DNA of 64,000 bases from assembly GCF_014201415.1 (NCBI RefSeq), contig NZ_JACHEH010000003.1:186001-250000 (forward strand), given 5' to 3'. The position numbers were made by a program, and so were the translations under genes. The DNA is from Chelatococcus composti (GTDB lineage Bacteria > Pseudomonadota > Alphaproteobacteria > Rhizobiales > Beijerinckiaceae). Below are positions 1-8,834 of the stretch, one piece after another (the first letter of the stretch is position 1; every line of letters starts with the position of its first letter). The notes beneath the pieces were generated by a model, which was not told the origin of the DNA, did not search any database, and saw only the letters and a program-made list of their open reading frames with translations.

Positions 1-1296
1 CTGGCCGCCGTTGCCGAGGCGCGTGGCGACGCAGCGGCCGAGGGAGGTCGGGAAGGGCTCGTCTGCCAGCCAGTGCAGTCGGTAGGAGAGGTCCTTCCGC
101 ATCCCCGCCCTGGCGGGCTCGCGGGGCACCCACATGGCGACGATGTTGTCGTGGATCTCGTCGTCGGTCGGAATTTCGATGAGCTCGACGGCGCCCTTGC
201 CCCAGTCGCCCTTCGGCTCCACCCACAGGCTCGGCCGCCTGTCGTAGAAGACGCCGTCCAGGTAGTGGTCGAAGACACGGTCGCGCTGGAGGAGGCCGAA
301 GCCGCGCGGGTTCTCGTCCTGGAAGGCGGAGGCGATGGTGTGCCGCGGGTTGTTGAGGGGCCGCCAGATGCGTTCGCCGGTGCCGGTCCACATGGCGAGG
401 CCGTCCGAATCGTGGATTTCGGGCCGCCAGTCCACGGCCGTCGGCTTAACTGTCTCCGAGAACCAGTACATCGACGTCAGCGGTGCGAGCCCGAAGCGGG
501 CGACGTCCTTCCGCAGGAAGACCGTGCTGTCGATGTCCATCAGCACGCCCTCGCCGCGCTGCATGACGAAGCGGTAGGCGCCGCAGATGCTCGGCCCATC
601 GAGCAGGCAGAAGACCGTGACCGTGTCGCTGCCGTCTGCCGGCGTGTCGAAGTAGACGTGGGTGAACGCCGGGAATTCCTCGGCCTTGCCGGCGACGGCC
701 ACGTCGATCGCGATGCCGCGCGCCGACAGGCCGTACTGGTAGAGGGCGCCGATGGCGCGGAAATAGGACGCGCCGAGGAAGGCCACCCAGTCGTTGCTGC
801 GCCAGTCGCGCTTGGGGTCGGGGTTGAAGCGGCTCTCCTGGAAGCGGAAGCCCGCGAAGCCCGAGCCCGCCGGCAGCTCGTGCGCCGGGCTGTCCGGCGG
901 CATGTCGAAGTACCGCTCGTCGTAGATGATCTCGCGGGCCTTGCCGTCGGCGACGACGTGCATGCGTACCGGAGTCTGGAAATAGCGGCCGAGGTGGAAG
1001 AAGGTGACCGGGAACTGGCCGGGCCCGTCGGCGAAGAGCGCATACTCCGGCTTGAAGCGGATCTTGCCGTGGGCGTCGTAGTCGATGCGGTCGAGGATGG
1101 CGGCCGGCGGCGAGGGCGGCGCCTTGTAGGGGCTCTTCGCCATCGCCTCGGCCCGCGCCACGAGCCCCTCGAAGGAGAACGGCGCCTCCTTGCCGAACTT
1201 GAGTCCCTGGGCGGCGAGGACAGCAGGGGCGAATCCCGTTGCCGCCAGACCGGCGGTCGCCGCAGCGGATGCAAGAAGCGTACGTCTGTCGATCAT
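1..1296 (-). CDS. opgD: Glucan biosynthesis protein D (OpgD/MdoD), C-terminus cut by window edge
   Basis: Periplasmic protein that shapes the backbone of osmoregulated periplasmic glucans. The 432 visible residues run from the start to beyond the conserved core; the end lies outside the window. The N-terminus MIDRRTLLASAA is a twin-arginine signal ending near APAVLA-AQG, which fits OpgD (Tat-exported) better than OpgG (Sec-exported). Family blocks visible: FLGASYFRA, QYGLSARG, EEFPAF, PLTSMYWFSE, EIHDSDGLAMW, RPLNNP and PSLWVEPKGDWGKG. Two in-frame ATGs lie upstream (1344, 1362). I chose 1296 because E. coli OpgD also begins directly with its RR motif. It is divergent from the TAXI transporter gene across about 256 bp. 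Family assignment is secure; D versus G rests on the signal type. Confidence 0.92.
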   Translation of the reverse strand, partial: MIDRRTLLASAAATAGLAATGFAPAVLAAQGLKFGKEAPFSFEGLVARAEAMAKSPYKAPPSPPAAILDRIDYDAHGKIRFKPEYALFADGPGQFPVTFFHLGRYFQTPVRMHVVADGKAREIIYDERYFDMPPDSPAHELPAGSGFAGFRFQESRFNPDPKRDWRSNDWVAFLGASYFRAIGALYQYGLSARGIAIDVAVAGKAEEFPAFTHVYFDTPADGSDTVTVFCLLDGPSICGAYRFVMQRGEGVLMDIDSTVFLRKDVARFGLAPLTSMYWFSETVKPTAVDWRPEIHDSDGLAMWTGTGERIWRPLNNPRHTIASAFQDENPRGFGLLQRDRVFDHYLDGVFYDRRPSLWVEPKGDWGKGAVELIEIPTDDEIHDNIVAMWVPREPARAGMRKDLSYRLHWLADEPFPTSLGRCVATRLGNGGQ

Positions 1297-1454
1297 GCGT
1301 CGGGCGCTCGTTGGTGGCTCGTCGTCGGTGGGTTCATAGGCCATGTGGGGCTGCGCGGCCATGTTGTCATCCCCGCGCGTGGCTGCGGCCCAGGGGTTAT
1401 CGCCGGGAAGATGGCGTGGGAATGGCGAAAAGCCTGTGCCTTCCACGCTGGAGG

Positions 1455-1484
1455 CTTGAGCTTACCGCCGCCGCCATGGATAAC
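1455..1484 (+). promoter_or_regulatory. Possible housekeeping promoter of the TAXI operon
   Basis: CTTGAG at 1455-1460 and GATAAC at 1479-1484 are separated by 18 bases, resembling the alphaproteobacterial CTTGAC/TATAAT-type promoter, about 60 bases before the ATG at 1553. The rest of the opgD-TAXI divergent region (1297-1552) shows no gene. Confidence 0.35.
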
Positions 1485-1552
1485 TCTTGTCGGCAGCAAT
1501 GACGCGGCCTCGCAATGTCGCGTCTGCTCAACGCATTCCGGGAGGAGGGACT

Positions 1553-2515
1553 ATGCGTCGCTTCATGAAGACGATGACTGCGGGGGCCGCGGCCCTGACG
1601 GCCGTGCTGATGGCTTCGAGCCTGCCGGCCCGGTCGGCCGAGTTCATCAACGTGCTGACGGGCGGAACCTCGGGCGTCTACTACCCGCTGGGTGTCGCCC
1701 TGTCGAAGATCTACGCGGAGAAGATTCCGGACACGCGGCCGTCCGTGCAGGCGACGAAGGCGTCGGTCGAGAATCTCAACCTGCTCCAGCAGGGCAAGGG
1801 TGAGATCGCCTTCGCGCTCGGTGACAGCGTCAAGCTGGCCTGGGACGGTGACACGGAAGCCGGCTTCAAGGGCAAGCTCGACAAGCTGCGTGGCATCACC
1901 GCCATCTATCCCAACTACATCCAGATCGTCGCGTCGAAGGAATCGGGGATCAAGACCCTGGCGGATCTCAAGGGCAAGCGCCTGTCGGTCGGCGCGCCGA
2001 AGTCGGGCACCGAGCTCAACGCCCGCGCCATCCTGGAGGCGGCCGGCCTCAGCTACAACGATCTCGGCAAGGTGGAGTACCTGCCCTTCGCCGAATCGGT
2101 GGAGCTGATGAAGAACCGTCAGCTCGACGCCACCCTGCAGTCGGCCGGCCTCGGTGTCGCCTCCATCCGCGACCTCGCCGCCTCGGTCGACATTACGGTC
2201 GTCGAGATTCCGGCCGAGGTCGTGGAAAAGGTCGGCGCGCCCTATATCGCCGGCACCATCCCTGCGGGGACCTACAATGGCCAGGATGCCGACGTTCAGA
2301 CCGCCGCAGTCGTCAACTTCCTCGTCACCCGTGCGGACGTCTCCGACGATCTCGCCTACGCGATGACGAAGACGATCTACGAGAACCTCGACCAGCTCGC
2401 GGCGGCCCACAGCGCGGCCAAGGCGATCAAGCTTGAGGATGCCCTCGCGGGCATGCCGGTGCCGCTCCATCCGGGCGCCGAGCGCTTCTTCAAGGAAAAG
2501 GGCCTGGTGAAGTAG
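1553..2515 (+). CDS. TAXI-family TRAP transporter solute-binding protein
   Basis: Periplasmic receptor of a TAXI-type TRAP importer, driven by an ion gradient. The 320-residue product begins MRRFMKTMTAGAAAL with a Sec signal cleaved near ARSA-EFINV. The hallmark TGGTSGVYYPLG (TAXI binding proteins have a TGG.TG.YYP-type block) follows immediately. Further in are QATKASVENLNLLQQG, IYPNYIQIV and the KGKRLSVGAPKSGTE segment. The start at 1553 has a strong GGAGGAGGGA site 3 bases upstream of it. The fused permease gene lies downstream after a hairpin terminator, the usual order for this class. Substrate unknown; TAXI proteins are often glutamate- or dicarboxylate-like, but nothing here fixes it. 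Confidence 0.93.
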   Translation: MRRFMKTMTAGAAALTAVLMASSLPARSAEFINVLTGGTSGVYYPLGVALSKIYAEKIPDTRPSVQATKASVENLNLLQQGKGEIAFALGDSVKLAWDGDTEAGFKGKLDKLRGITAIYPNYIQIVASKESGIKTLADLKGKRLSVGAPKSGTELNARAILEAAGLSYNDLGKVEYLPFAESVELMKNRQLDATLQSAGLGVASIRDLAASVDITVVEIPAEVVEKVGAPYIAGTIPAGTYNGQDADVQTAAVVNFLVTRADVSDDLAYAMTKTIYENLDQLAAAHSAAKAIKLEDALAGMPVPLHPGAERFFKEKGLVK

Positions 2516-2541
2516 GCCGGCGAGGTTTGCGACACGGGGGG

Positions 2542-2567
2542 AAAAGCGGGCATCGAGCCCGCTTTTT
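2542..2567 (+). terminator. Intrinsic terminator between binding protein and permease
   Basis: Perfect 10-bp stem AAAAGCGGGC / GCCCGCTTTT with loop ATCGA, ending in five T. It sits 27 bases after the binding-protein stop, inside the presumed operon. It probably lets the receptor be made in excess of the permease. Confidence 0.8.
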
Positions 2568-2758
2568 CGTTTCGGCCCGGCACCGTGCCGGTGGCGGGGA
2601 GCGCTTGTGGCCGACGGCTCTTGCGCATTCCACCCCTGTCGTGCTGTGACGAGACATGGAACCGGCCGGCGCGCGGGCCGGGAGACAAAAACAACGACCG
2701 GCACTTCCGCAGGCGCGGCGATGGCCGCGAGCGGGGGGCGCACTTCGGGGGAGTTACA

Positions 2759-5032
2759 ATGGCAGAATCGGCCGGCCGAGAGGCCGCAGCGACGGTGAAT
2801 GTCGAACATGGCATGCCGGAGGGGTTCGGCCCCGGTGCGACGGGCCGGATCCTCTTCTGGATCGCCGTCGCCTTCTCCTTCTTTCAGATCGTCACCGCCT
2901 TCGGCATTCCGCTCGACCGCGACATCGTGCCGGGCGTCGACCTTATCGTCATCACTGGCGCCGTCTTCGCGCTGTGGGCCGTCAAGATCGCGGTCGATGC
3001 CGCGCGCGGCCGGCCGGTTGCGGAGGCGCTCTATGCCTTCGTGCCGCTGGCGCTGACGATGGTGCTGCTGTCGCGATTCGCCGGCGGCGTGCCGAGCCAG
3101 ATCGTGCGCACGACGCACGTCGGCTTTCTCTGCCTCGTCGCCGGCGGGCTCCTCGCCGTCCACCGCGCGCAGACGCCGCTGGGACGCGCGTTCGCCTGGA
3201 CGCTGGGCATCGGCGGCTTCCTCGTCGGGCTCTACCACTGGTTCTTCTACTACGACCTCGTGACGCGCGCGGGCGAACTCATCCCGTCGGATTTCGTGGT
3301 CGGCATCGCCGCCATCGCCATCCTCTTCATTCTCGTCTGGCGCGTGATGGGGCCGGCCTTGCCCATCGTGTCCGGGCTCTTCCTCGCCTACTGCCTCGTC
3401 GGCAACTACCTGCCGGCGCCGCTCGACCACCGCGGCTACACCCTGGAGCAGGTGATCGAGCACATGTCCTTCGGCACCGAGGGCCTCTATGCCGTGCCGA
3501 CGTCGGTGTCGGCCACCTACATCTTCCTGTTCATCCTGTTCGGTTCCTTCCTGGAGCGGGCGGGGATGATCCAGCTCTTCACCGACATCGCCATGGGCGT
3601 GTTCGGCGGCGCCCGCGGCGGGCCGGCCAAGGTGGCCGTCTTCTCCTCGGCGCTGATGGGGACGATTTCCGGCTCGGGCGTCGCCAACGTCGTCTCGACG
3701 GGCCAGTTCACCATCCCGCTCATGAAGCGCTTCGGCTATCGCGCCGCCTTCGCCGGCGGCGTGGAGGCGACGGCCTCGATGGGCGGGCAGATCATGCCGC
3801 CCGTCATGGGCGCGGTGGCCTTCATCATGGCCGAGACCATCGGCGTGCCCTATGCCGAGGTGGTGCAGGCGGCCATTGTGCCGGCCATCCTCTATTTCGC
3901 CTCCGCGTTCTGGGCCGTGCATCTGGAGGCCGGACGCTGCGGCCTCACGGGCATGCCGCGCTCGGAGCTGCCGAGCGCGCTCAAGGCCTTCACGTCGAAG
4001 TGGCATCTCATCCTGCCGCTCGCCGTGCTCGTATATCTCCTCTTTTCCGGCTATACGCCGCTCTTCTCGGGCTCGGTGGGCCTCGCCCTCACAGTGGTGC
4101 TCATCCTCGGGGCGGCGGTGGCGGCGGGGCTGACGCACGAGGCGCTGCGCGTCGTGTTCTGGGTTGGTCTCGGCCTGCTCGCCGCGAGCTTCCTGCTCTG
4201 GGGCGTGCTCGTCATCCTTGGACTCGTCGCGGCTCTCGTCGTCGCCAGCCTCTTCGTGCGCGGCGGCGTGGAGACGCTGGAGGCGTGCCGCGACGCCCTC
4301 GCCGAGGGGGCGCGCCAGGCGCTGCCCGTCGGCCTCGCCTGCGCCGTCGTCGGCATCGTCATCGGCACGATGACGCTGACGGGCGTCGGCACCATCTTCG
4401 GCAACTGGGTCGTGTCCATCGGCAAGGGCTCGCTGATCCTGTCGCTGGTGCTGACCATGGTCGTCAGCCTGCTGCTCGGCATGGGCATCCCGACGATCCC
4501 GAACTACATCATCACCTCGTCGCTGGCGGCGCCGGCGCTGCTCGATCTTGGCGTGCCGCTCATCGTCAGCCACATGTTCGTGTTCTACTTCGGCATCATG
4601 GCTGACCTGACGCCGCCGGTGGCGCTGGCGGCCTTCGCGGCTGCGCCTATCGCGAAGGAGAACGGCTTCCGCATCGGCTTCCAGGCCATCCGCATCGCGC
4701 TGCCCGGCTTCGTCATTCCCTACATGGCAGTCTACGATCCGGCACTGATGCTGCAGCCCGTCGAGGGGCTTTCGGGCGAGGCCTACTGGTTGAACGTCGC
4801 CTACATGGTCTTCAAGACGAGCCTCGCCATCGGCCTGTGGGGCATCGCCTCCATCGGCTACCTGTGGGCGCCGCTCAAGGTGTGGGAGCGCGTCGCGGCA
4901 ACCATAGCGGCCATGCTGCTCTTCGCCGCCGCGGCGATGACGGACGAGATCGGCTTCGTGCTCGCTGTCCTGGTGCTCGGCCTGCACTGGTGGCGCACCA
5001 GGCGCGGCACGCGGCCGGCCTCTGCCGCGTGA
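2759..5032 (+). CDS. TRAP transporter fused permease (4TM/12TM)
   Basis: Inner-membrane permease in which the small (DctQ-like) and large (DctM-like) TRAP subunits are one chain of 757 residues, as is normal for TAXI systems. The N-terminal third holds about four to six hydrophobic helices. The DctM-like part starts near LYAVPTSVSATYIFLFILFG and has the family segments FGGARGGPAKVAVFSSALMG, ISGSGVANVVSTGQFTIPLM, GGQIMPPVMGAVAF and GMGIPTIPNYI. GGGGGAG lies 5 bases upstream of the ATG at 2759. The stop overlaps the GTG of the next gene (GTGA), indicating translational coupling. Confidence 0.95.
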   Translation: MAESAGREAAATVNVEHGMPEGFGPGATGRILFWIAVAFSFFQIVTAFGIPLDRDIVPGVDLIVITGAVFALWAVKIAVDAARGRPVAEALYAFVPLALTMVLLSRFAGGVPSQIVRTTHVGFLCLVAGGLLAVHRAQTPLGRAFAWTLGIGGFLVGLYHWFFYYDLVTRAGELIPSDFVVGIAAIAILFILVWRVMGPALPIVSGLFLAYCLVGNYLPAPLDHRGYTLEQVIEHMSFGTEGLYAVPTSVSATYIFLFILFGSFLERAGMIQLFTDIAMGVFGGARGGPAKVAVFSSALMGTISGSGVANVVSTGQFTIPLMKRFGYRAAFAGGVEATASMGGQIMPPVMGAVAFIMAETIGVPYAEVVQAAIVPAILYFASAFWAVHLEAGRCGLTGMPRSELPSALKAFTSKWHLILPLAVLVYLLFSGYTPLFSGSVGLALTVVLILGAAVAAGLTHEALRVVFWVGLGLLAASFLLWGVLVILGLVAALVVASLFVRGGVETLEACRDALAEGARQALPVGLACAVVGIVIGTMTLTGVGTIFGNWVVSIGKGSLILSLVLTMVVSLLLGMGIPTIPNYIITSSLAAPALLDLGVPLIVSHMFVFYFGIMADLTPPVALAAFAAAPIAKENGFRIGFQAIRIALPGFVIPYMAVYDPALMLQPVEGLSGEAYWLNVAYMVFKTSLAIGLWGIASIGYLWAPLKVWERVAATIAAMLLFAAAAMTDEIGFVLAVLVLGLHWWRTRRGTRPASAA

Positions 5033-5403
5033 GCGGCCTGTGCCTTGCCGCGGCGGGGCTCGTCGTGCACCTCGGCACGGCGGCCCTGACCCTCGGCTGG
5101 ACCCACTCGGTGGAAAAGACCGTGTGGGAGGAGGACTGGCGGCTGACCGGGCAGGGCCTCGTCATGGCACAGGCGCGCGTCAAGGGCTCCGGCGCGGGCA
5201 TGGACCCTGCGCCGGAGGCGCGGCTCATCGACGGTTTCTGGCGATGGACGCCGTCGCTGCCGCCGCAGGATACGGTGACCATGCGGCGCTCGCCGGCGGT
5301 GGCGGACTGGTATGTATGTGTCGAGCAGGCGTGCAGGCCGCTCGCGCAGCTCGTGCCGCAGGAGGCGGACCCGGTGACGCTGCGGGCGTGCGACCGGCCG
5401 TGA
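5029..5403 (+). CDS. DUF1850 family protein of a TAXI-TRAP operon
   Basis: A 124-residue protein starting with GTG that overlaps the permease stop by four bases. It has an N-terminal hydrophobic stretch (LCLAAAGLVVHLGTAALTL). The soluble part contains TLGWTHSVEKTVWEEDW, RVKGSGAGMDP and DGFWRW, typical of DUF1850. These proteins regularly accompany TAXI-type fused permeases; their role is unknown. The ADWYVCVEQACRPL segment has two Cys that could form a disulfide if the protein is periplasmic. Identification rests on motifs plus position. Confidence 0.85.
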   Translation: MSGLCLAAAGLVVHLGTAALTLGWTHSVEKTVWEEDWRLTGQGLVMAQARVKGSGAGMDPAPEARLIDGFWRWTPSLPPQDTVTMRRSPAVADWYVCVEQACRPLAQLVPQEADPVTLRACDRP

Positions 5404-5409
5404 GTGGGC

Positions 5410-5658
5410 CTAGCGGCGGCCGCGGGGGGAGGTCTCGACGCGGATGGCCTGGCGCATGAAGCCGACCATCGCCCACAGGCCAATGAGGGAGAAAAGGCCC
5501 ATCAGCACATAGCCGGCGGTCTGGCCGAGCTCGAAGATGCCGGCGATGGCCCAGCCGGCCGCGATGGCGACCGCGAACACCTCGGTGCCGATGAGCACGG
5601 CGACGCTGACCAGCGTGAGGAGGGAGCCGGAGGGGCGGGCCTTCTGTGCTTCAACCAC
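5410..5658 (-). CDS. Small two-TM membrane protein, unknown function
   Basis: An 82-residue protein with GTG start (MVEAQKARPSGS...), preceded by GAGGA about 8 bases upstream. Two hydrophobic helices are visible: LLTLVSVAVLIGTEVFAVAIA and, after IFELGQTAG, YVLMGLFSLIGLWAMVGF. It ends in a basic tail (RQAIRVETSPRGRR). It converges on the DUF1850 gene, with stops 6 bases apart. I do not recognise a named family. The charged tail after TM2 suggests a cytoplasmic C-terminus. The real start could be elsewhere in the open frame, but the helices fix the core. Confidence 0.7.
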   Translation of the reverse strand: MVEAQKARPSGSLLTLVSVAVLIGTEVFAVAIAAGWAIAGIFELGQTAGYVLMGLFSLIGLWAMVGFMRQAIRVETSPRGRR

Positions 5659-5865
5659 GTGTCTGTCCTCGTGCCGCGCGGCGGCGTCATGGTGACGTAG
5701 GATCTTGGCACTACAGCATGGCGGCGGCGCAAGGCAAGAGCCCCCGGCCCGCACTCGGGCGGCTGGCGCAAGGCCGCCGACCGCTCTATGGCTGGGCCGG
5801 CACGGGTCCCTGCGCGCCGGCCGAGTCGGCCGGCCCCTCCGCAATCTGCCGGCACGAGTGGTGAG

Positions 5866-6594
5866 ATGTCTTCTGACAGTACGCGTTATGCCATCTATTT
5901 CGCCCCCCACTCCGACGATCCACTGTGGCGTTTCGGCTCGGGCATCCTGGGCTACGACGGGGCAACGGGGGAGGAGGTGCCGCAGCTCGTGCCGCGCGGT
6001 CTCGATGCGGAGGCCTTCCGTGCCCTCACCGAGGAGCCGCGGCGCTATGCCTTCCACGCCACGCTGAAGGCGCCGTTCCGGCTGGCGGAGGGGCGCACCG
6101 AGAGCGAGCTCATTGACGCGCTCGTCGCGTTCGCCGAGGCGCGCCCCGCCTTCACGATGCCGCGCCTCATCCTGACGGCCATCGGCCGCGAGCCGGCCGA
6201 AGGGGCCTTCCTTGCGCTCGTCGAGGCGCGGCCGACGCCGGCGCTCCTCGACCTGGAGCGCGCGCTCGTCCCCGCCTTCGAGCCTTTCCGGGCGCCTGCG
6301 ACCGAGGCTGAGATCGCCAGGCGCCGGCCGGAGACGTTGACGGAACGGCAGCGGCAGTACCTCGAGACCTACGGCTATCCCTACGTGCTGGAGGAATTCC
6401 GCTTCCATATGACGCTGACCGGCCGCGTGCCGCGCCAGGACGTGGCGCGCACGGAAGCGGCGCTCGCGCTCGCCTATGCGGAGCATGTTCCGCCGGGGGA
6501 TATCCTCGTCGATGCTCTCGCCCTCTGCCGGCAGGAGGGGCCGGGCGAGCGTTTCCGCATTGTCGGTCGCGCGGCGCTCGGCGCTCAGCCGTAG
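5866..6594 (+). CDS. DUF1045 2H-phosphoesterase-like protein (phosphonate-operon type)
   Basis: 242 residues. Two H-x-T/S-type motifs mark the 2H phosphoesterase fold: FHATLKAPF near residue 64 and FHMTLTGRV near residue 180. The start MSSDSTRYAIYFAP and the segment DPLWRFGSGILGYD are typical of DUF1045, a family often encoded in phosphonate (phn) operons and annotated as a putative phosphonate metabolism protein. No phn genes are visible here, so the substrate is unknown; a cyclic phosphodiester is the family-level guess. It overlaps the convergent DctM gene by 10 bases at the 3' end. Confidence 0.85.
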   Translation: MSSDSTRYAIYFAPHSDDPLWRFGSGILGYDGATGEEVPQLVPRGLDAEAFRALTEEPRRYAFHATLKAPFRLAEGRTESELIDALVAFAEARPAFTMPRLILTAIGREPAEGAFLALVEARPTPALLDLERALVPAFEPFRAPATEAEIARRRPETLTERQRQYLETYGYPYVLEEFRFHMTLTGRVPRQDVARTEAALALAYAEHVPPGDILVDALALCRQEGPGERFRIVGRAALGAQP

Positions 6595-8156
6595 AGCGCC
6601 CGCGGCAGGGCCGTCGCCAGCGCAGGGAACAGCCAGAGGAGGACGAGCACCGCGAGCTGGATGGCGACGAAGGGCACGATGCCCCTGTAGATGTCGCCCG
6701 TCGTGACCTCGGGTGGGGCGACCCCGCGCAGGTAGAAGAGCGTGGGGCCGAACGGTGGCGTGAGAAACGACGTCTGCAGGTTCACCGCCATCATCACGCC
6801 GAGCCAGATCGGGTCGATGCCCTCCATCTGCAGGAGCGCCGGGGCGACGATCGGCACGACGACGAAGACGATCTCGAGGAAATCGAGGAAGAAGCCGAGG
6901 AGGAACATCACGGCCATGACGAGGAGCACGGCTCCTCCCGGTCCGCCCGGCATGGACGAGAGGGCCTCCCTGACGAGGTCCTCGCCCCCGAGGCCGCGGA
7001 AGACGAGGCTGAACAGCGTCGCGCCGATGAGGATGGCGAAGATCATCGCCGTCACGTCCGTCGTGTTTCGGGCGATGGTCCTGAGCAGCCCCTCGCGGGC
7101 GAGCTGCCGGAGCGCGTGGAGGAGGCCCGCTGCCACGAGCGCGCACAGCGCCGTGGCGACGAGGATGCCGGCAGACTGGCCGGCCGTCACCGCCTCGCGG
7201 CCGAGGCGCAGGTCGACGAGTCCGGTGAGGACGAGGAGGGCGACGAACGCTGCGGCCGTCAGCCGCGCCACGAGGGCGCTCCGGCCCCCGCGCCGGTCGG
7301 CCGCGACGAGGATGGCGCCGACGGCCCCGACGGCCGCTGCCTCGGTCGGCGTCGCGACGCCGCCGAGGATCGAGCCGAGCACGGCCACGATGAGCACCAC
7401 CGTCGGCGCCACCGCACGCAGGAGCGTGGCGAGCGGCGAGGGGCCGAGGCTGCGTTCCTCCGGCGGCAAGGCGGGCGACAGCTCCGGCCGCAGCCAGGCG
7501 ACGAGCACCTGGTAGAGCACATAGAGGAAAACGAGCAGCAGTCCGGGCACGACCGCGCCGGCGAACAGGTCTCCCACCGACACGGTTTCCGGCGCGAAGT
7601 TGCCGAGCGCGAGCTGCGCGCTCTGATAGGCGGTGCCGAGCTGGTCGCCGAGCACGACGAGCACAATGGATGGCGGGATGATCTGGCCCAGGGTGCCGGC
7701 AGCCGCGACGGAGCCCGCGGCGAGCGAGCGCGAATAGCCGTGGCGCAGCATCGGCGGCAGAGCCATCAGCCCCATGGTGACGACCGTGGCGCCGACGACG
7801 CCCGTCGTCGCGGCAAGCAGCGCCCCGACGATGAAGATCGAAAGGCCGAGCCCGCCGCGCACTGCGCCGAACAGGCGGGCGCAGGTGTCGATCAGCTCCT
7901 CCGCGACGCGCGAGCGCTCCAGCACCACGCCCATCAGCACGAAGAGCGGGATGGCGACCAGCACGTCGTTGGTCATGATGCCGTAGATGCGCTGGGGGAA
8001 CGCCTGCAGGAAGGCATAGTTCATGGCACCCGTCGCCATGCCGATGGCGAAGAAGACGAGGGCACAGCCAGCGAGAGCGAAGGCCACGGGAAAGCCGGTG
8101 AGGAGCAGCGCGAAGGCGCTGCCGAACATGGCGAGGCCGAGGATGTCCTGCAGCAC
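6585..8156 (-). CDS. TRAP transporter large permease subunit (DctM)
   Basis: Large inner-membrane subunit of a tripartite periplasmic transporter, 523 residues and about 12-13 helices, with an unusually long central region. Family signatures: FPVAFALAG, PLFVLMGVVLERS, GVVGATVVTMGLMALPPMLRHGY, AAGTLGQIIPPSIVLVVLGD, GVATPTEAAAVGAVGAIL and FLTPPFGPTLFYLRGVAP. The start is a GTG two bases after the DctQ stop, with GGGGAG upstream. It is translated after dctQ. No DctP receptor gene lies next to it. The TP.G.TLF signature and length resemble mannitol/chloroaromatic-type DctM rather than C4-dicarboxylate, but the substrate is unknown. Confidence 0.93.
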   Translation of the reverse strand: MLQDILGLAMFGSAFALLLTGFPVAFALAGCALVFFAIGMATGAMNYAFLQAFPQRIYGIMTNDVLVAIPLFVLMGVVLERSRVAEELIDTCARLFGAVRGGLGLSIFIVGALLAATTGVVGATVVTMGLMALPPMLRHGYSRSLAAGSVAAAGTLGQIIPPSIVLVVLGDQLGTAYQSAQLALGNFAPETVSVGDLFAGAVVPGLLLVFLYVLYQVLVAWLRPELSPALPPEERSLGPSPLATLLRAVAPTVVLIVAVLGSILGGVATPTEAAAVGAVGAILVAADRRGGRSALVARLTAAAFVALLVLTGLVDLRLGREAVTAGQSAGILVATALCALVAAGLLHALRQLAREGLLRTIARNTTDVTAMIFAILIGATLFSLVFRGLGGEDLVREALSSMPGGPGGAVLLVMAVMFLLGFFLDFLEIVFVVVPIVAPALLQMEGIDPIWLGVMMAVNLQTSFLTPPFGPTLFYLRGVAPPEVTTGDIYRGIVPFVAIQLAVLVLLWLFPALATALPRALYG

Positions 8157-8158
8157 GT

Positions 8159-8698
8159 TCAGCGCTCCCCGTTGCCGGCCGCGAGCGCGGCGAATGCCCT
8201 GAGCGCCATGGAGATGCCCTGCACTGCCAGCAGCACGGCGAAGGCGGGGATCAGCGTCTTGAGCAGGTAGACGAAGGGCAGGCCGCTCGTCTCGCGCGAC
8301 CCTTCGAGGATGGTCCAGGACCGCGCCACATAGGGCAGGGAGACGTGGAAGGTCAGCACGGCGAGCGGCACGACGAAGAGCAGGGCCCCGAGAAGGTCGA
8401 CGAGGGCCTGCCAGCGGGCGCCGATCCGCCCGTAGACGACATCGACGCGCACGTGCCCGTCCCGCGCGAGCACCGCCCCGCAGGCCAGCATGAAGGTGGC
8501 GGCGTGCAGGTAGATGACGCTTTCCTGCAGGGCGACGGAACCGATGCCGAAGACGTAGCGCATCAGCACCACGGCGAATTCGACGATCACCATCAGGATG
8601 GCGCACCAGGCGACCAGGTTGCCGATGGCGACGACGGGTGTTTCGAGGGCGGCGGCGAGGCGCGCGGGCAGACGGCGTGCGGGCTGGGCGTTTGGCAC
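8159..8698 (-). CDS. TRAP transporter small permease subunit (DctQ)
   Basis: Small subunit with four hydrophobic helices: VAWCAILMVIVEFAVVLMRYVF, the QESVIYLHAATFMLACGAV helix, LGALLFVVPLAVLTFHV and the C-terminal LIPAFAVLLAVQGISMAL. The DGHVRVDVVYGRI loop is diagnostic for DctQ. It lies directly before dctM with two bases between stop and start. The 5' end is uncertain: the frame is open to a TTG at 8767. I favour the GTG at 8698, giving 179 residues with a normal cytoplasmic N-terminus. Neither start has a good ribosome site. Confidence 0.85.
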   Translation of the reverse strand: MPNAQPARRLPARLAAALETPVVAIGNLVAWCAILMVIVEFAVVLMRYVFGIGSVALQESVIYLHAATFMLACGAVLARDGHVRVDVVYGRIGARWQALVDLLGALLFVVPLAVLTFHVSLPYVARSWTILEGSRETSGLPFVYLLKTLIPAFAVLLAVQGISMALRAFAALAAGNGER

Positions 8699-8834
8699 GG
8701 GGACACTCGCGGTGGGACGCGGGATGTGGTGAGGCGAGGGACTAGGGAGGAAGTGGCCGCCGGTCAATCATCAACAAGCAGCAGGCGCGCGCAAGCGCAG
8801 GGCGCGCCGCAGCATCCGGCGCGGGCCTCTGGGC

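Noticed and set aside
1397..4987. Very long open frame on the minus strand (about 1196 codons) opposite the TAXI genes
   Set aside because: Its translation is low-complexity Arg/His/Asp/Glu, antisense to a clear TRAP permease. Long empty frames are expected in GC-rich DNA.
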